This document shows positions 1 to 8,528 of a stretch of DNA of 64,000 nucleotides, piece by piece (the stretch's first letter is position 1; each line of letters begins with the position of its first letter). The position numbers and the translations under genes are program-made. Below the pieces are notes generated by a model, which ran no database searches, was not told the origin of the DNA, and saw only the letters and a list, made by a program, of their open reading frames with translations. Source of the DNA: Archaeoglobus veneficus SNP6 (GTDB taxonomy: Archaea > Halobacteriota > Archaeoglobi > Archaeoglobales > Archaeoglobaceae); the NCBI RefSeq assembly GCF_000194625.1, contig NC_015320.1:702612-766611 (forward strand), written 5' to 3'.

Positions 1-1138
1 TGGACGTTGAGACGCTAACCTCTCCACTGGCTATCAGCCCAAAGCTTCCACCCATGCACGGCCCGCAGCACGGGAATTCAACAATTCCACCTGCTTCAAC
101 AAAAATATCTATCAGCCCGTCTTTGAGAGCTTTTCTGTATTCTGCTCTTGACGCGGGGATAACTATGAGCCTCACGTTTTTGGCGATTTTCTCCCCCTTA
201 AGGAATTCGGCGGCAATTTTCAGGTCTTCATACCTGCCGTTGGTACATGAACCTATGAAAACCTGGTCAACCTTCGTTCCTTTCACTTCTGAAACACCAA
301 CGACGTTGTCAACGCGGTGTGGCTTTGCAACCTGCGGCTCCATGCCCGTGACATCGAGCTCAACAGTTTTAGCCTCCGCATCCTCATCGCCGTGAATTTC
401 TTCGAAATCTTCAACGCCTATTGCCCTGAGGTACTTTCTCGTTTCATCGTCAGGCTCTATTATGCCGGCTTTCCCACCCATTTCGATGGCCATGTTGCTC
501 ATAGTCAGGCGTTGAGCCATGCTCATCTTTCTGACGACGTCTCCTGCATACTCGCACGCCTTGTAGTTTGCTCCATCGCTGCCAACCATGCCTATGAGCT
601 TCAGAATGATGTCCTTGCTGTAAACGTGCTTCTCAAGTTTTCCGTTAACTTCAAACCTTATCGTTTCAGGAACCCTGAACCATAGCTTGCCGGTTGCGAA
701 GACGAAACCCATGTCTGTAGAGCCTATACCGGTTGCGAAGCATCCGAGGGCTCCGTACATGCACGTGTGACTGTCCGCTCCGACTATCAGTTCTCCCGGC
801 TTAGCGTGACCTTTTTCTACCATTATCTGGTGAGCAATGCCTTCATGCACATCGTAGTTCAGGATGTTCTGCTCTTCGGCAAATTTGCGGAGCATTTTGT
901 GTGTCTCAGCTGCAGTAACGCTATCTGCCGGCACCTGATGGTCAAAGGCCATGATTATGCGCGACGGATCCCACACCTTTGCGCTTTCGCCAGCAATCTC
1001 CCTGAAGGCCTTTATGGCAAGAGGAGCGGTAATATCGTGAACCATTGCCCTGTCTATGTCCGCAAGAACGTAATCTCCTGCTTTAACGTCCTTTCCAGCA
1101 GCTCTTGAGAGTATCTTCTCCGCAATGGTTTTGCCCAT
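1..1138 (-). CDS. leuC: 3-isopropylmalate / homoaconitate dehydratase large subunit (partial)
   Basis: Aconitase-family large subunit that isomerises 2-isopropylmalate (or homocitrate-type substrates) through a [4Fe-4S] cluster in leucine or related 2-oxoacid biosynthesis. The minus-strand frame opens at ATG 1138 ([15 protein letters not shown]) and stays open to the window edge, giving about 379 residues of a usual ~415-420. It shows the family segments [30 protein letters not shown] and PCCGPCMGG; the three cluster cysteines lie in SHTC, GSCT and CCGPC. The 3' end lies outside the window. An AT-rich promoter-like stretch sits just upstream (about 1145-1175). The archaeal paralogues LeuC and HacA cannot be told apart here, so substrate choice is open. 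Confidence 0.9.
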   Translation of the reverse strand, partial: MGKTIAEKILSRAAGKDVKAGDYVLADIDRAMVHDITAPLAIKAFREIAGESAKVWDPSRIIMAFDHQVPADSVTAAETHKMLRKFAEEQNILNYDVHEGIAHQIMVEKGHAKPGELIVGADSHTCMYGALGCFATGIGSTDMGFVFATGKLWFRVPETIRFEVNGKLEKHVYSKDIILKLIGMVGSDGANYKACEYAGDVVRKMSMAQRLTMSNMAIEMGGKAGIIEPDDETRKYLRAIGVEDFEEIHGDEDAEAKTVELDVTGMEPQVAKPHRVDNVVGVSEVKGTKVDQVFIGSCTNGRYEDLKIAAEFLKGEKIAKNVRLIVIPASRAEYRKALKDGLIDIFVEAGGIVEFPCCGPCMGGSFGLIASGEVSVSTS

Positions 1139-1180
1139 AGTTGCCCGGCGTTTGAGGCAACTTATTTAACTTTCGATTGT

Positions 1181-1960
1181 TCAGCGTTTCAGCGTTTTCA
1201 GGCACACAAGGCATGCACCCTTCGCAACTGCAAGCTCGTCCTTCAGGGCGAGAACTTCTGGTGTGAAGCCGGGCATGAGGTGGCGGTAAATGCCCTCTTT
1301 GACCTTCTCAGCCATCAAATTCATACCTATACGTCCACCAAGCACGACTGCAGAAGAGTCGAGGAGCGTGACTGCGTTAGCTACAGCGGTGCAGAAGAGC
1401 TCAAACTCTTTCAACGAGTAAACCTTCCCACTTGACACGAGTTCTTTAACGTCTCCGTACTTATTTTTCAAGGCTCTTCCGCCGAAGTAGGCTTCGAGGT
1501 GTCCCTTCCCTCCACAACTGCATTCCTCGCTTCCACCAACGAACCAGTGCCCCAATTCGCCTGCGAGGCCGTCCCCTCTGTAGAGTTCTTCGTTGGTTAT
1601 TATCCCGCTACCTATACCCGTTCCAACGGTTATCGCAAGGATGTTCGGAAGCTTGAAGACGTGATGGGCGTAGACAGCAAAACAGTTTGCATCGTTTTCT
1701 ATGACTGCCGGGATTTTCAGATCAAGCTGCGGTATCGACGGGAGGTTTGGAGCGAGGATGGGTTTATCGCCCTTAATCCAGACTGCTGCACCTATCCCGA
1801 CAGCTACTGCACCGACTTCTTCAGCGATTTTTTCAATAAAACTGTCGATTCCAGCGGAAAAAACCTCACTGGTTGAATAACTCCCAACATGGTGGAAATC
1901 CCCGTCGTAGATGACGATGTCGATGTTTGTCCCGCCTATGTCAACACCAAGAATTCGCAT
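1181..1960 (-). CDS. ROK-family sugar kinase (glucokinase-like)
   Basis: Likely phosphorylates a hexose or amino-sugar with ATP. The N-terminus reads MRILGVDIGGTNIDIV, the phosphate-binding motif of the ASKHA fold. A GTGIGSGI motif and the segment GHWFVGGSEECSCGGKGHLEA follow; the latter corresponds to the ROK zinc motif CxCGxxGCxE, with His in place of one Cys. A longer open frame exists upstream, but ATG 1960 is preceded by a TATA-like AT stretch at about 1981-1990, and homologues begin at this motif, so 259 residues is preferred. It follows the cobalamin operon on the same strand without overlapping it. Its own promoter suggests a separate unit. The substrate cannot be read from the sequence. 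Confidence 0.82.
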   Translation of the reverse strand: MRILGVDIGGTNIDIVIYDGDFHHVGSYSTSEVFSAGIDSFIEKIAEEVGAVAVGIGAAVWIKGDKPILAPNLPSIPQLDLKIPAVIENDANCFAVYAHHVFKLPNILAITVGTGIGSGIITNEELYRGDGLAGELGHWFVGGSEECSCGGKGHLEAYFGGRALKNKYGDVKELVSSGKVYSLKEFELFCTAVANAVTLLDSSAVVLGGRIGMNLMAEKVKEGIYRHLMPGFTPEVLALKDELAVAKGACLVCLKTLKR

Positions 1961-2039
1961 GGATTTCGTAGTCCATCCGGATTTATATTTTTGGCAGCCC
2001 TGCTTACTTTGCTTTCTTTGTTTGATAGAGGGTGAAAGA

Positions 2040-2999
2040 TTATTTACATCCATCACTGCCCGATTTAGCAGAAAAAACTCTGTTGAGGATCGCGTACGTT
2101 ATGAAGTCATCTTTTCCAACGGGTTCACAGAGTATAACCTTCTTTCCTTCGAACTCTCCCTCTATGACTCCTTCCTTGAACTCAAGCCCAAGTTTTTCTG
2201 GCAACTCTTCTGTTGTGTGAACGCCGTAAGCCATGAAGAGGGGAACGAGGTAGATAACACTGGACTCCATCTTCTTGACGACCTCGTCAACAGTAGGCTT
2301 TCTTCTGTGGGCAGCAAAGGCTATTTCGACCTCGTCGAAAATTCCCATCTGCCTGATTCTCTCTTTGTGATAGTCCATAACCTCTCTGTAGTAGGGGAGC
2401 TTGCTCCCGTGTCCGACTATTATCAAACCCTTCAAACGACCACCTCCTTCAGCATAAACTATCACGTTATCCGATCTTATCTCGAGTTTTTCGTCAATTC
2501 TCTCGTTCTTCATACCGAGATTCTCCATGACAACAATCTTACGTGCGATTCGAGAAAGTCTAACAATATCAAACTTTGAATCGGCGAGAATAATTACTTT
2601 TCCTCTACATCGGAGCAGGGCTTTTATTTCTTCCATCGCCTCTCTTGCGTGGGCACTTACAATAGCAACCTCGCACAAATCGACTCCAAGCCTTGCAAGA
2701 GCGAGCTGGACGCTGCTGATCCCCGGCTCAACCACGCCTTTTATTTTTGTTCCCAATCCTGAAACCATGGGGTCGCCGGTGGAGAGCACAACCACATTCT
2801 TTTCTTTTCCCACATTCTCTATTTCTCTGTAGGTTTCCCCATCGAATTTCTTTATAACGATGGATTTGCCCTTTATGTGCTTCTTGGCGAGTTCTATTGC
2901 TTTTTTGCTTCCGTAAACAACTTCTGCTTCCTCTATAAGCCTTGCAGCCCTTTCCGTTATCTGCCCTTCAGCAATTCCCACACCAACGATGTATATCAT
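2040..2999 (-). CDS. cbiE-cbiX: CbiE-CbiX fusion: cobalt-precorrin-7 C5-methyltransferase / sirohydrochlorin cobaltochelatase
   Basis: Two cobalamin enzymes in one 319-residue chain. Residues 1 to about 190 are a tetrapyrrole methylase of CbiE type (MIYIVGVGIAEGQITERA, the STGDPMVSG SAM-binding loop, VEPGISSVQLALARLG). Residues about 190-319 are a short-form CbiX chelatase beginning LIIVGHGSK, with a second metal-ligand His in FAAHRRKPTVDEV. CbiX inserts cobalt into sirohydrochlorin at the start of the anaerobic route, while CbiE acts late, so the fusion joins non-consecutive steps. The start overlaps the end of cbiD by 4 bp (ATGA), so translation is probably coupled. It is the last gene of the cobalamin operon. 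Confidence 0.88.
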   Translation of the reverse strand: MIYIVGVGIAEGQITERAARLIEEAEVVYGSKKAIELAKKHIKGKSIVIKKFDGETYREIENVGKEKNVVVLSTGDPMVSGLGTKIKGVVEPGISSVQLALARLGVDLCEVAIVSAHAREAMEEIKALLRCRGKVIILADSKFDIVRLSRIARKIVVMENLGMKNERIDEKLEIRSDNVIVYAEGGGRLKGLIIVGHGSKLPYYREVMDYHKERIRQMGIFDEVEIAFAAHRRKPTVDEVVKKMESSVIYLVPLFMAYGVHTTEELPEKLGLEFKEGVIEGEFEGKKVILCEPVGKDDFITYAILNRVFSAKSGSDGCK

Positions 3000-3931
3000 A
3001 TTCTTCCACCCAACAGGATTACGTCCTCAACCCCCTCGTTTATGCTTCTTGCCCTTTCAAGGATTGCTTTTCTGTAGAACTCTTCTTTCCTTGCAACGTC
3101 CACTTTCTTTCCTCGCAGTTCCGGAATCGCCCACTTGACGAGGAGTGACGGCTTTCCCACGATGATCACTTTTCCCCTTGCGGCTCTGAGCCCTTCTGTT
3201 ATGTGAACTCCAAATACGATGGGTTGATAGCCGGGCAGGTTCTCCTTTGCCCAGCGCCACCCTCCTCGTCCCGTTGTTATTACGAGCCTGTCGTACATTG
3301 ACGCAATTTCAGCCTTGACATCGATGAGCTTCCTGCACCACGGTTCGACGAAGCCAGTGGTGCCGAGGATGGATATGCCACCTTTTATTCCGAGCTTCTC
3401 GTTGTCCGTTTTCTTTGCAATTTTCTCTCCTGAAGGAACTTCAACAGTGATTTTTCCTTTGAAGTCAAACTCATCAGCGTACTTCCTGAAATTTTCGAGA
3501 ATCTGCCTCATCGCCGCTCTGCTGACTGCCTTTTCTCCTTTCTTCTCTCCGATTCCCCTTCCAAATTCAATTTCGGCCTCTCCGCTGCTGGACACCCTCG
3601 CGACGAACTCCATGCCGTCGGTCACATCAAAAGCATGATCTCCGGCGAACTTCCTTGCTATGCAGACACCTTTCTGCTGAACTCTCACGTTTACATCGAT
3701 ACCTGACGGTGTTGAAACTGTAACGCTTTCCTCGCCAGAAATTGCCCCGCATATCGCCGCGCTTGTGGTTGTTGCTGTCGTTATCCCTCTGCGAAGATAG
3801 CCATCGGGTGTCAGGATGTACAGTCCGCTTTCAACCTTTCTTCTCACTTCTGCACTTCCCTCTTCCTCTGCACGTTGTTTTACCCAGTCCTCCGGGTATT
3901 TGTAGAGTTCAAGTGGATCAACAAGTCTCAT
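2996..3931 (-). CDS. cbiD: Cobalt-precorrin-5B C1-methyltransferase CbiD
   Basis: SAM-dependent C1 methylation of the corrin ring in the anaerobic B12 pathway. The protein carries the CbiD N-terminal signature RRGITTATTTSAAICGA (family form GxTTGTCAAAA) and the later ITTGRGGWRWAKENLPG and FGVHITEGLRAA segments. ATG 3931, preceded by AAGGAAG, is preferred over a TTG 12 bp upstream and gives 311 residues. The start lies inside the end of cbiHC, and the 3' end overlaps cbiE-cbiX by 4 bp. In the motif, the second Gly of the usual TTGT is Ala (ITTATTT), a small departure from the consensus. Confidence 0.87.
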   Translation of the reverse strand: MRLVDPLELYKYPEDWVKQRAEEEGSAEVRRKVESGLYILTPDGYLRRGITTATTTSAAICGAISGEESVTVSTPSGIDVNVRVQQKGVCIARKFAGDHAFDVTDGMEFVARVSSSGEAEIEFGRGIGEKKGEKAVSRAAMRQILENFRKYADEFDFKGKITVEVPSGEKIAKKTDNEKLGIKGGISILGTTGFVEPWCRKLIDVKAEIASMYDRLVITTGRGGWRWAKENLPGYQPIVFGVHITEGLRAARGKVIIVGKPSLLVKWAIPELRGKKVDVARKEEFYRKAILERARSINEGVEDVILLGGRI

Positions 3932-5282
3932 CTTCCTTTGCAAGGCTCATCATTCCATTTAGAATCGCAACGCAAATGGTCGAACCTCCTCTCGGGCCAG
4001 CAGTGGTTATGGACGGCACATCGAGCTGCCTTATCATCTCTTTGGATTCTGCTGCATTTACGAATCCAACAGGGGTTGCAACGATGAGGGCTGGCTTTAT
4101 TCCCTCCTTCACTATATCATAGAGCGCCAATGCTGCCGAAGGTGCATTTCCCACGGCAACTATGTTACCTTCGAGTTTATTCCTCAACTTCCTGAAGCCG
4201 GAAGCTGTTCTTGTATCATCCCCATTGCTCTCTCCATAATCCACCGCAACTGTAACGTTTTTCGCCCTGAGTCCAGCCTTAACCATGTGTACATCAACGA
4301 TAATGTCTCTTCCTTCTTTAATGGCTTCAATTCCCGTCTTCACAGCATTTTTATGGAATCTCAAAATTCCGGCAACACTCAAATCACCAGTCGCAATTAC
4401 ACACCTCTTTATTATGAAATCCTCGGGTGTGTCGCCAAAGTATCTGTTCACAACTTCGTAGCTCTGCCTTGTTATCTCGATGGCTTTGCTTGTCGCAGCA
4501 CCGCTTGCTTCCATCTCCTTTCTTCCTGCTTCCCTCAGACGGTACTTCCTGCTATATCCCCTTGGAGTGATGAACCTGCCACCCATCAGCTTGCTCTCCG
4601 AATTCGAGACGAAGAGAATGGTATGCATATCTACGGCGTCAGGATTCTCCATTATTTCATCCGGGGTAGTAATATACACCTCTTCTTCATCCCTTGTAGC
4701 GTTTTTGACGATTCCCACTGGCACATTTCCTCTAAATTTCTTCACGAGTTCCATCGCCTTTACGAGGTTGCCTCTCCTTTTCCTGCTTGAGGGGTTGTAG
4801 ATGGCAATTACGTAATCACCGAGGAGTGCAGCAACGAGTCTGCGCTCTATAGCCTCCCACGGCGTTAACAAATCGCTCAGGCTTACAACTGCGTGATCTC
4901 CGCTCACTGCGGAGCCGAGCAGAGGGGATGCTGCGGAAAGGGCTGTAACTCCAGGAATAACCTCGTATTCGATATCAACCCCATTTTCGGCAACATACTC
5001 TGCCACGAGGGAAGCCATGCCGTAGATACTTGGATCGCCACCGCTAACAAGGCTTACCACATTGCTTTCTGCAAGTTTGACTGCCCTTCTTACTCTCTCT
5101 ACCTCTTCACCCATTCTGCTTTCGATAATTTCTCCTTTCACGATTTCTCTTATCCTGTCTACGTAGGTTCTGTGGCCTATAACATAGTCTGAAGATTGGA
5201 GAGCCTTTACGGCTTTAATCGTGAGAAAATCCGCGTCGCCTGGGCCGATTCCGACAACGTAGAGTTTACCTTGCGATCGCAA
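3918..5282 (-). CDS. cbiH-cbiC: CbiH-CbiC fusion: cobalt-precorrin-3B C17-methyltransferase / cobalt-precorrin-8 methylmutase
   Basis: A 454-residue bifunctional protein. Residues 1 to about 245 are CbiH (LYVVGIGPGDADFLTIKA, SGGDPSIYGMA, VIPGVTALSAASPLLG, IYNPSSRKR), which contracts the ring and methylates C17. Residues about 250-454 are CbiC (a Tyr-rich helix, then KRCVIATGDLSVAGILRF, VDVHMVKAGL and ATPVGFVNAAESKE), which moves the C11 methyl to C12. Translation begins at TTG 5282, six bases after a strong GGAGGTG. The start overlaps the end of cbiG and the 3' end overlaps cbiD. The fusion links a mid-pathway step with the last methyl migration, which argues for a multi-enzyme assembly; that last point is inference. 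Confidence 0.88.
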   Translation of the reverse strand: MRSQGKLYVVGIGPGDADFLTIKAVKALQSSDYVIGHRTYVDRIREIVKGEIIESRMGEEVERVRRAVKLAESNVVSLVSGGDPSIYGMASLVAEYVAENGVDIEYEVIPGVTALSAASPLLGSAVSGDHAVVSLSDLLTPWEAIERRLVAALLGDYVIAIYNPSSRKRRGNLVKAMELVKKFRGNVPVGIVKNATRDEEEVYITTPDEIMENPDAVDMHTILFVSNSESKLMGGRFITPRGYSRKYRLREAGRKEMEASGAATSKAIEITRQSYEVVNRYFGDTPEDFIIKRCVIATGDLSVAGILRFHKNAVKTGIEAIKEGRDIIVDVHMVKAGLRAKNVTVAVDYGESNGDDTRTASGFRKLRNKLEGNIVAVGNAPSAALALYDIVKEGIKPALIVATPVGFVNAAESKEMIRQLDVPSITTAGPRGGSTICVAILNGMMSLAKEDETC

Positions 5283-5961
5283 TTGTTACACCTCCATAGA
5301 CTCTCTTCGGGAAGATTAGCTGTTTCTCTTTCGAGCAGTAGAGGGCACACGCCTCAGCAACGCTCCTCAGACCAATGTCTTCAGCCCTCGAGGGACTGAC
5401 GACTTCTATTTCATTGACGTCTTCAGCGGGAACGAAGACGAGGGGTTTCTTTATTATATCTACTGCCTCTATTAGTCCCTCCTCGTCCTTCTTCAGCTCA
5501 ACTGTTGCTATAACTCTCACATCGTCAAGCGTCGCTCCCAGCTCCGCAAGAGCAGCCTTTATGGCATACAGCACATCTTCAGCGCTTATTCCTCTCCTGC
5601 ATCCAATTCCAACGCTTAGACCTTCGCTGTATTCCATGGCTGTCGTTATGACTGCAGTAAGGCCATAGTTTTCCAGCATCTTCGCAACTTCATTTCCACC
5701 ATGATGACCGCCAAGCAGCGGAATTGCAAATCTCATTGCCTTGTCAACCACAACAACAGCCGGATCAACCCACTTGCTTCGCAACCAGGGACACATACCT
5801 CTTATGACGATGCCCGTGGGCATATAGGCAACAATACAATCGTAATCGAGCAGGCTACCCCATATTCCCGGCTTGTAGAGTATTATGTCTGCCCTCAGCC
5901 AGTCCGCAAGTCTTCTAAGGGCTCTAATATCTTTCCCAAATCCTATAACGGCTATCCGTAT
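5266..5961 (-). CDS. cbiG: Cobalt-precorrin-5A hydrolase CbiG, apparent AUA start
   Basis: Opens the delta-lactone of cobalt-precorrin-5A and releases acetaldehyde. The first in-frame ATG (5823) would remove part of the conserved CbiG N-terminal domain. Upstream of it the same frame continues IAVIGFGKDIRALRRLADW and on to DYDCIVAYMPTGIVIRG, clearly family sequence. No ATG, GTG or TTG lies in this extension. The frame begins at an AUA codon (5961) that would read MRIAVIGFG, seven bases after GGAGGT (5969-5974) and overlapping the cbiF stop by 10 bp. With this start the protein has 231 residues, shorter than many CbiG proteins. The segments VDPAVVVVDKAMRFAIPLLGG and GIGCRRGISAED are diagnostic. 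Confidence 0.85.
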   Translation of the reverse strand: MRIAVIGFGKDIRALRRLADWLRADIILYKPGIWGSLLDYDCIVAYMPTGIVIRGMCPWLRSKWVDPAVVVVDKAMRFAIPLLGGHHGGNEVAKMLENYGLTAVITTAMEYSEGLSVGIGCRRGISAEDVLYAIKAALAELGATLDDVRVIATVELKKDEEGLIEAVDIIKKPLVFVPAEDVNEIEVVSPSRAEDIGLRSVAEACALYCSKEKQLIFPKRVYGGVTIAIAR

Positions 5962-6659
5962 AGCACAGACCTCCTTCCTTCCTTTTTTAGGGCTTTACCG
6001 ATTATGATTACAGCCGTTCGCTTTATACCTTCTGCTTCGACCTTGTCTGCTATATCTGCGAGCGTCCCGGTTATTACCTTCTCATCTTCTCTTGATGCGT
6101 GGTAAACGACGGCTGCCGGCTCATCTTTCCCTCTTACTTCCGCAACCTTCTCAGCCACGTACCTTATCTTATCAACGCCGAGCAGAATTACGATGGTGCA
6201 GGGAAGTGGGGCTACGACGTCGAGATAATCCTCATCGAGAGTCCTGCCTTTTGGTCTGCCAACAAACACGAATTCTGCTACTCCCGGCATGGTTAGCTCA
6301 GCTTTGAGAGATGCTGCGGATGCGAAAATACTGCTGACTCCCGGGATTATTTCGTACTCAATGCCCCTCTTTTCAAGCTCCCTCGTCTGTTCAGCTATCG
6401 CCCCGTATATGCTCGGGTCTCCACTCTGCAGCCTCACGACCTTTTTACCGCTCTTTACCGCGTTCTCTATCAGGTCGATGATCTCTTCGAGCTTCATGCC
6501 GTGGCTGTTTACCTTCTCAGCTTCGAACTCAGAAAGCGCATCCTCGCTGATGAGGGAGCCGGGATAGATTATGAGGTCTGCTTCTTTGAGCAGCCCGTAG
6601 GCCTTGAGAGTGAGCAACTCAGGATCTCCGGGACCAAAACCTGCAAAGTACACCTTCAT
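5952..6659 (-). CDS. cbiF: Cobalt-precorrin-4 C11-methyltransferase CbiF
   Basis: Tetrapyrrole methylase of 235 residues that methylates C11 of cobalt-precorrin-4. It carries the fold's motifs in order: MKVYFAGFGPGDPELLTLKA at the N-terminus, VRLQSGDPSIYGA (SAM loop), EIIPGVSSIFASAA, TIVILLGVDKI and AAVVYHASREDE. The YPGSL segment around residue 32 is typical of CbiF/CobM. The ATG overlaps the end of cbiL by 4 bp, and its stop lies within the start region of cbiG. These overlaps place it inside a single translationally coupled operon. Confidence 0.9.
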   Translation of the reverse strand: MKVYFAGFGPGDPELLTLKAYGLLKEADLIIYPGSLISEDALSEFEAEKVNSHGMKLEEIIDLIENAVKSGKKVVRLQSGDPSIYGAIAEQTRELEKRGIEYEIIPGVSSIFASAASLKAELTMPGVAEFVFVGRPKGRTLDEDYLDVVAPLPCTIVILLGVDKIRYVAEKVAEVRGKDEPAAVVYHASREDEKVITGTLADIADKVEAEGIKRTAVIIIGKALKKEGRRSVLYG

Positions 6660-7261
6660 TCTTTACTCCCCACAATCAGCGTGAAGTAGTCGGATTTTTC
6701 CGGGATTGCATCATCGAGCTCCTCTATCTTCTCACCTTCCATGAAAATCCTCGTGGCAAGCAGGATTTTACTGAAACCCTGCTGACTTAGCTTTTTGTGT
6801 ATATCTGCCGGCTTGGAAGCTTTCAGAACAACGACATGTTTTACTTCAGGCATCTTCGCCGTCGTGACAATCAGCGGAGCATCAACAAACTTCTTCATCT
6901 TTGCAAAGACGGCCGTGAAGCTTGCTATTCCGGGAATTATCTCCACTTCGATGGATGGATTGATTCTGACAACTTCTTCGGCAACGTGCTGGAACGTGGA
7001 ATAGAATGCAGGATCGCCGAGGGATGCAAAGGCGATGTTTTCATCGACACATCTCTCTGCAAGTTCTGCAGCGAGTTTCTTCGTTACCTCTTCACTTTTC
7101 CCCATGGGGAATTCAACGAGCCTCGGCTCTCTAAACTCAGAAACTATCGAATAAGCCAGCTTTCCCGGGACTATCACTTCGTCTGCTTCCTTTATTACTC
7201 TAACAGCTTTGAGTGTTAGCAGTTCCCTGTCTCCTGGCCCCAAGCCAACGCCATACAGCAT
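6656..7261 (-). CDS. cbiL: Cobalt-factor II C20-methyltransferase CbiL
   Basis: First methyltransferase after cobalt insertion; it adds the C20 methyl to cobalt-factor II using SAM. The N-terminus is MLYGVGLGPGDRELLTLKAV, and VPGKLAYSIV, ASLGDPAFYSTF and EIIPGIASFTAVFA follow. ATG 7261 is chosen over an upstream in-frame codon (7285) because it sits four bases after AAGGAGGAT, directly behind the cbiO-cbiT stop. The product has 201 residues, short but complete for this fold. The gene ends in an ATGA overlap with cbiF. Confidence 0.88.
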   Translation of the reverse strand: MLYGVGLGPGDRELLTLKAVRVIKEADEVIVPGKLAYSIVSEFREPRLVEFPMGKSEEVTKKLAAELAERCVDENIAFASLGDPAFYSTFQHVAEEVVRINPSIEVEIIPGIASFTAVFAKMKKFVDAPLIVTTAKMPEVKHVVVLKASKPADIHKKLSQQGFSKILLATRIFMEGEKIEELDDAIPEKSDYFTLIVGSKE

Positions 7262-7262
7262 T

Positions 7263-8528
7263 TTAATCCTCCTTGCCGCCAACAATCATGAAAACTGGAT
7301 TTAGCCCCCTGAACGCAGTTTTGCCTGCAAGTTCGTAGCTTTTTGAAATGTTTACTATGAGGGCCTCTCTGAACACCCCGAGTTCTTTCATCTTTTCTAT
7401 AACCATGCTTGCAACTTCTATGCGGGCAGCGTTTACGACAATCCTTTTCGCCTTTCTGCATGCTATTTCCAGCATTTCATCTATTTCTTTTGTACCGCCA
7501 AAGAAAACTATATCGTAATCATAATTTCTGAGGAACTCTTTTCCATCCATGTTGAGCACTTCAACGTTTTCAAAGCCCGCAAGATTTTTCTTTGATTCTT
7601 CAAAAGCTTCTGGATCGCTTTCTACAGCAAAAACCTTTCTGACGTAGGGGGAAAAGATAATAGAGATTTTTCCACTCCCGCTTCCGATGTCTGCAAAAAC
7701 GTGGTGATTTTCTGGCTTAATCTTCATGAAGAGGATACCTGCAACTTCATCCTTCGTTTGCTTGTGCATGCTGTCTTTATTTCTCGATGGATTATAAGAT
7801 GTTGCGTTGTACACTCTCAGCCCGTACAATTCCGCAATTTCCGGCTCGAGACAGTCACCTTCGAATACTATTTTGCCCTGATCCATGACCACAAAATGAT
7901 CACCCACCTGCATCGCAAAATCAGCATCGTGGGTGGATATTACAAGGGTTTTACCTTCATCTCTCAATCTGAGTACTGTCTTGACGACATCCCTGACACC
8001 TATCCCGTCAAGGCCGGCAGTGGGCTCGTCCATGATTATGCAATCGGGATTCATGGCTACAACGCCTGCTATCGCCACTTTCCTCTTTTCTCCACCGCTA
8101 AGCGTGTTGCAAAGTCTGTTTTCAAACCCCTCAAGGCTGACCCATTTCAGAGCCATTGAAACTCTCTCTGCCACATCTTCTTTGCTTAAACCGAGATTTT
8201 CACAGCCAAAGGCAACATCCTGCCACACTGTCGGAGCCACGATCTGATCATCGGGATTCTGAAAGACGAAGCCCACCTTCTTTCTAACTTCCATCAACCC
8301 TTTTCTGTCGTATTTTATGGGCTTTCCATCTACTCTCACTTCTCCTTTTCTGGGTCTGAGCAGACCGTTGAAATGCATGAGTAATGTGGTCTTTCCGGCT
8401 CCGTTTCTTCCCATCAGGACTGTTATTCTGCCCTTTTCTGCCCTGAAGTTTACACCCCTCAAAGCCTGTATGCTACCGTATTCGTACCACAGGTCGATGG
8501 TTTCTATCATTGACTTGGCCTCTGTCAT
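7263..8528 (-). CDS. cbiO-cbiT: CbiO-CbiT fusion: cobalt ECF transporter ATPase / cobalt-precorrin-6B C15-methyltransferase (decarboxylating)
   Basis: A single 421-residue frame. Residues 1 to about 245 are the ATPase of a cobalt ECF-type importer: Walker A GRNGAGKTT, Q-loop VGFVFQNPDDQIVAPTV, signature LSGGEKRKVAIAG, Walker B CIIMDEPTAGLD and a H-loop His in ISTHD. After a linker, residues about 265-421 are a class I SAM methyltransferase of CbiT type (DEVAGILFMKI, VFADIGSGSGKISI, VFAVESDPEAFEESKKN, IVVNAARIE). ATG 8528 overlaps the cbiQ stop (ATGA), so an alternative 99-bp upstream extension is unlikely. The two halves belong to a membrane transport complex and to a soluble corrin enzyme, an unusual pairing. 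No frameshift or internal stop separates them. Confidence 0.9.
   Translation of the reverse strand: MTEAKSMIETIDLWYEYGSIQALRGVNFRAEKGRITVLMGRNGAGKTTLLMHFNGLLRPRKGEVRVDGKPIKYDRKGLMEVRKKVGFVFQNPDDQIVAPTVWQDVAFGCENLGLSKEDVAERVSMALKWVSLEGFENRLCNTLSGGEKRKVAIAGVVAMNPDCIIMDEPTAGLDGIGVRDVVKTVLRLRDEGKTLVISTHDADFAMQVGDHFVVMDQGKIVFEGDCLEPEIAELYGLRVYNATSYNPSRNKDSMHKQTKDEVAGILFMKIKPENHHVFADIGSGSGKISIIFSPYVRKVFAVESDPEAFEESKKNLAGFENVEVLNMDGKEFLRNYDYDIVFFGGTKEIDEMLEIACRKAKRIVVNAARIEVASMVIEKMKELGVFREALIVNISKSYELAGKTAFRGLNPVFMIVGGKED

Noticed and set aside
2040..2056. ROK kinase starting at 2056 and overlapping cbiE-cbiX
   Set aside because: The added 32 residues are unlike the family, and a TATA-like box lies between that codon and ATG 1960.
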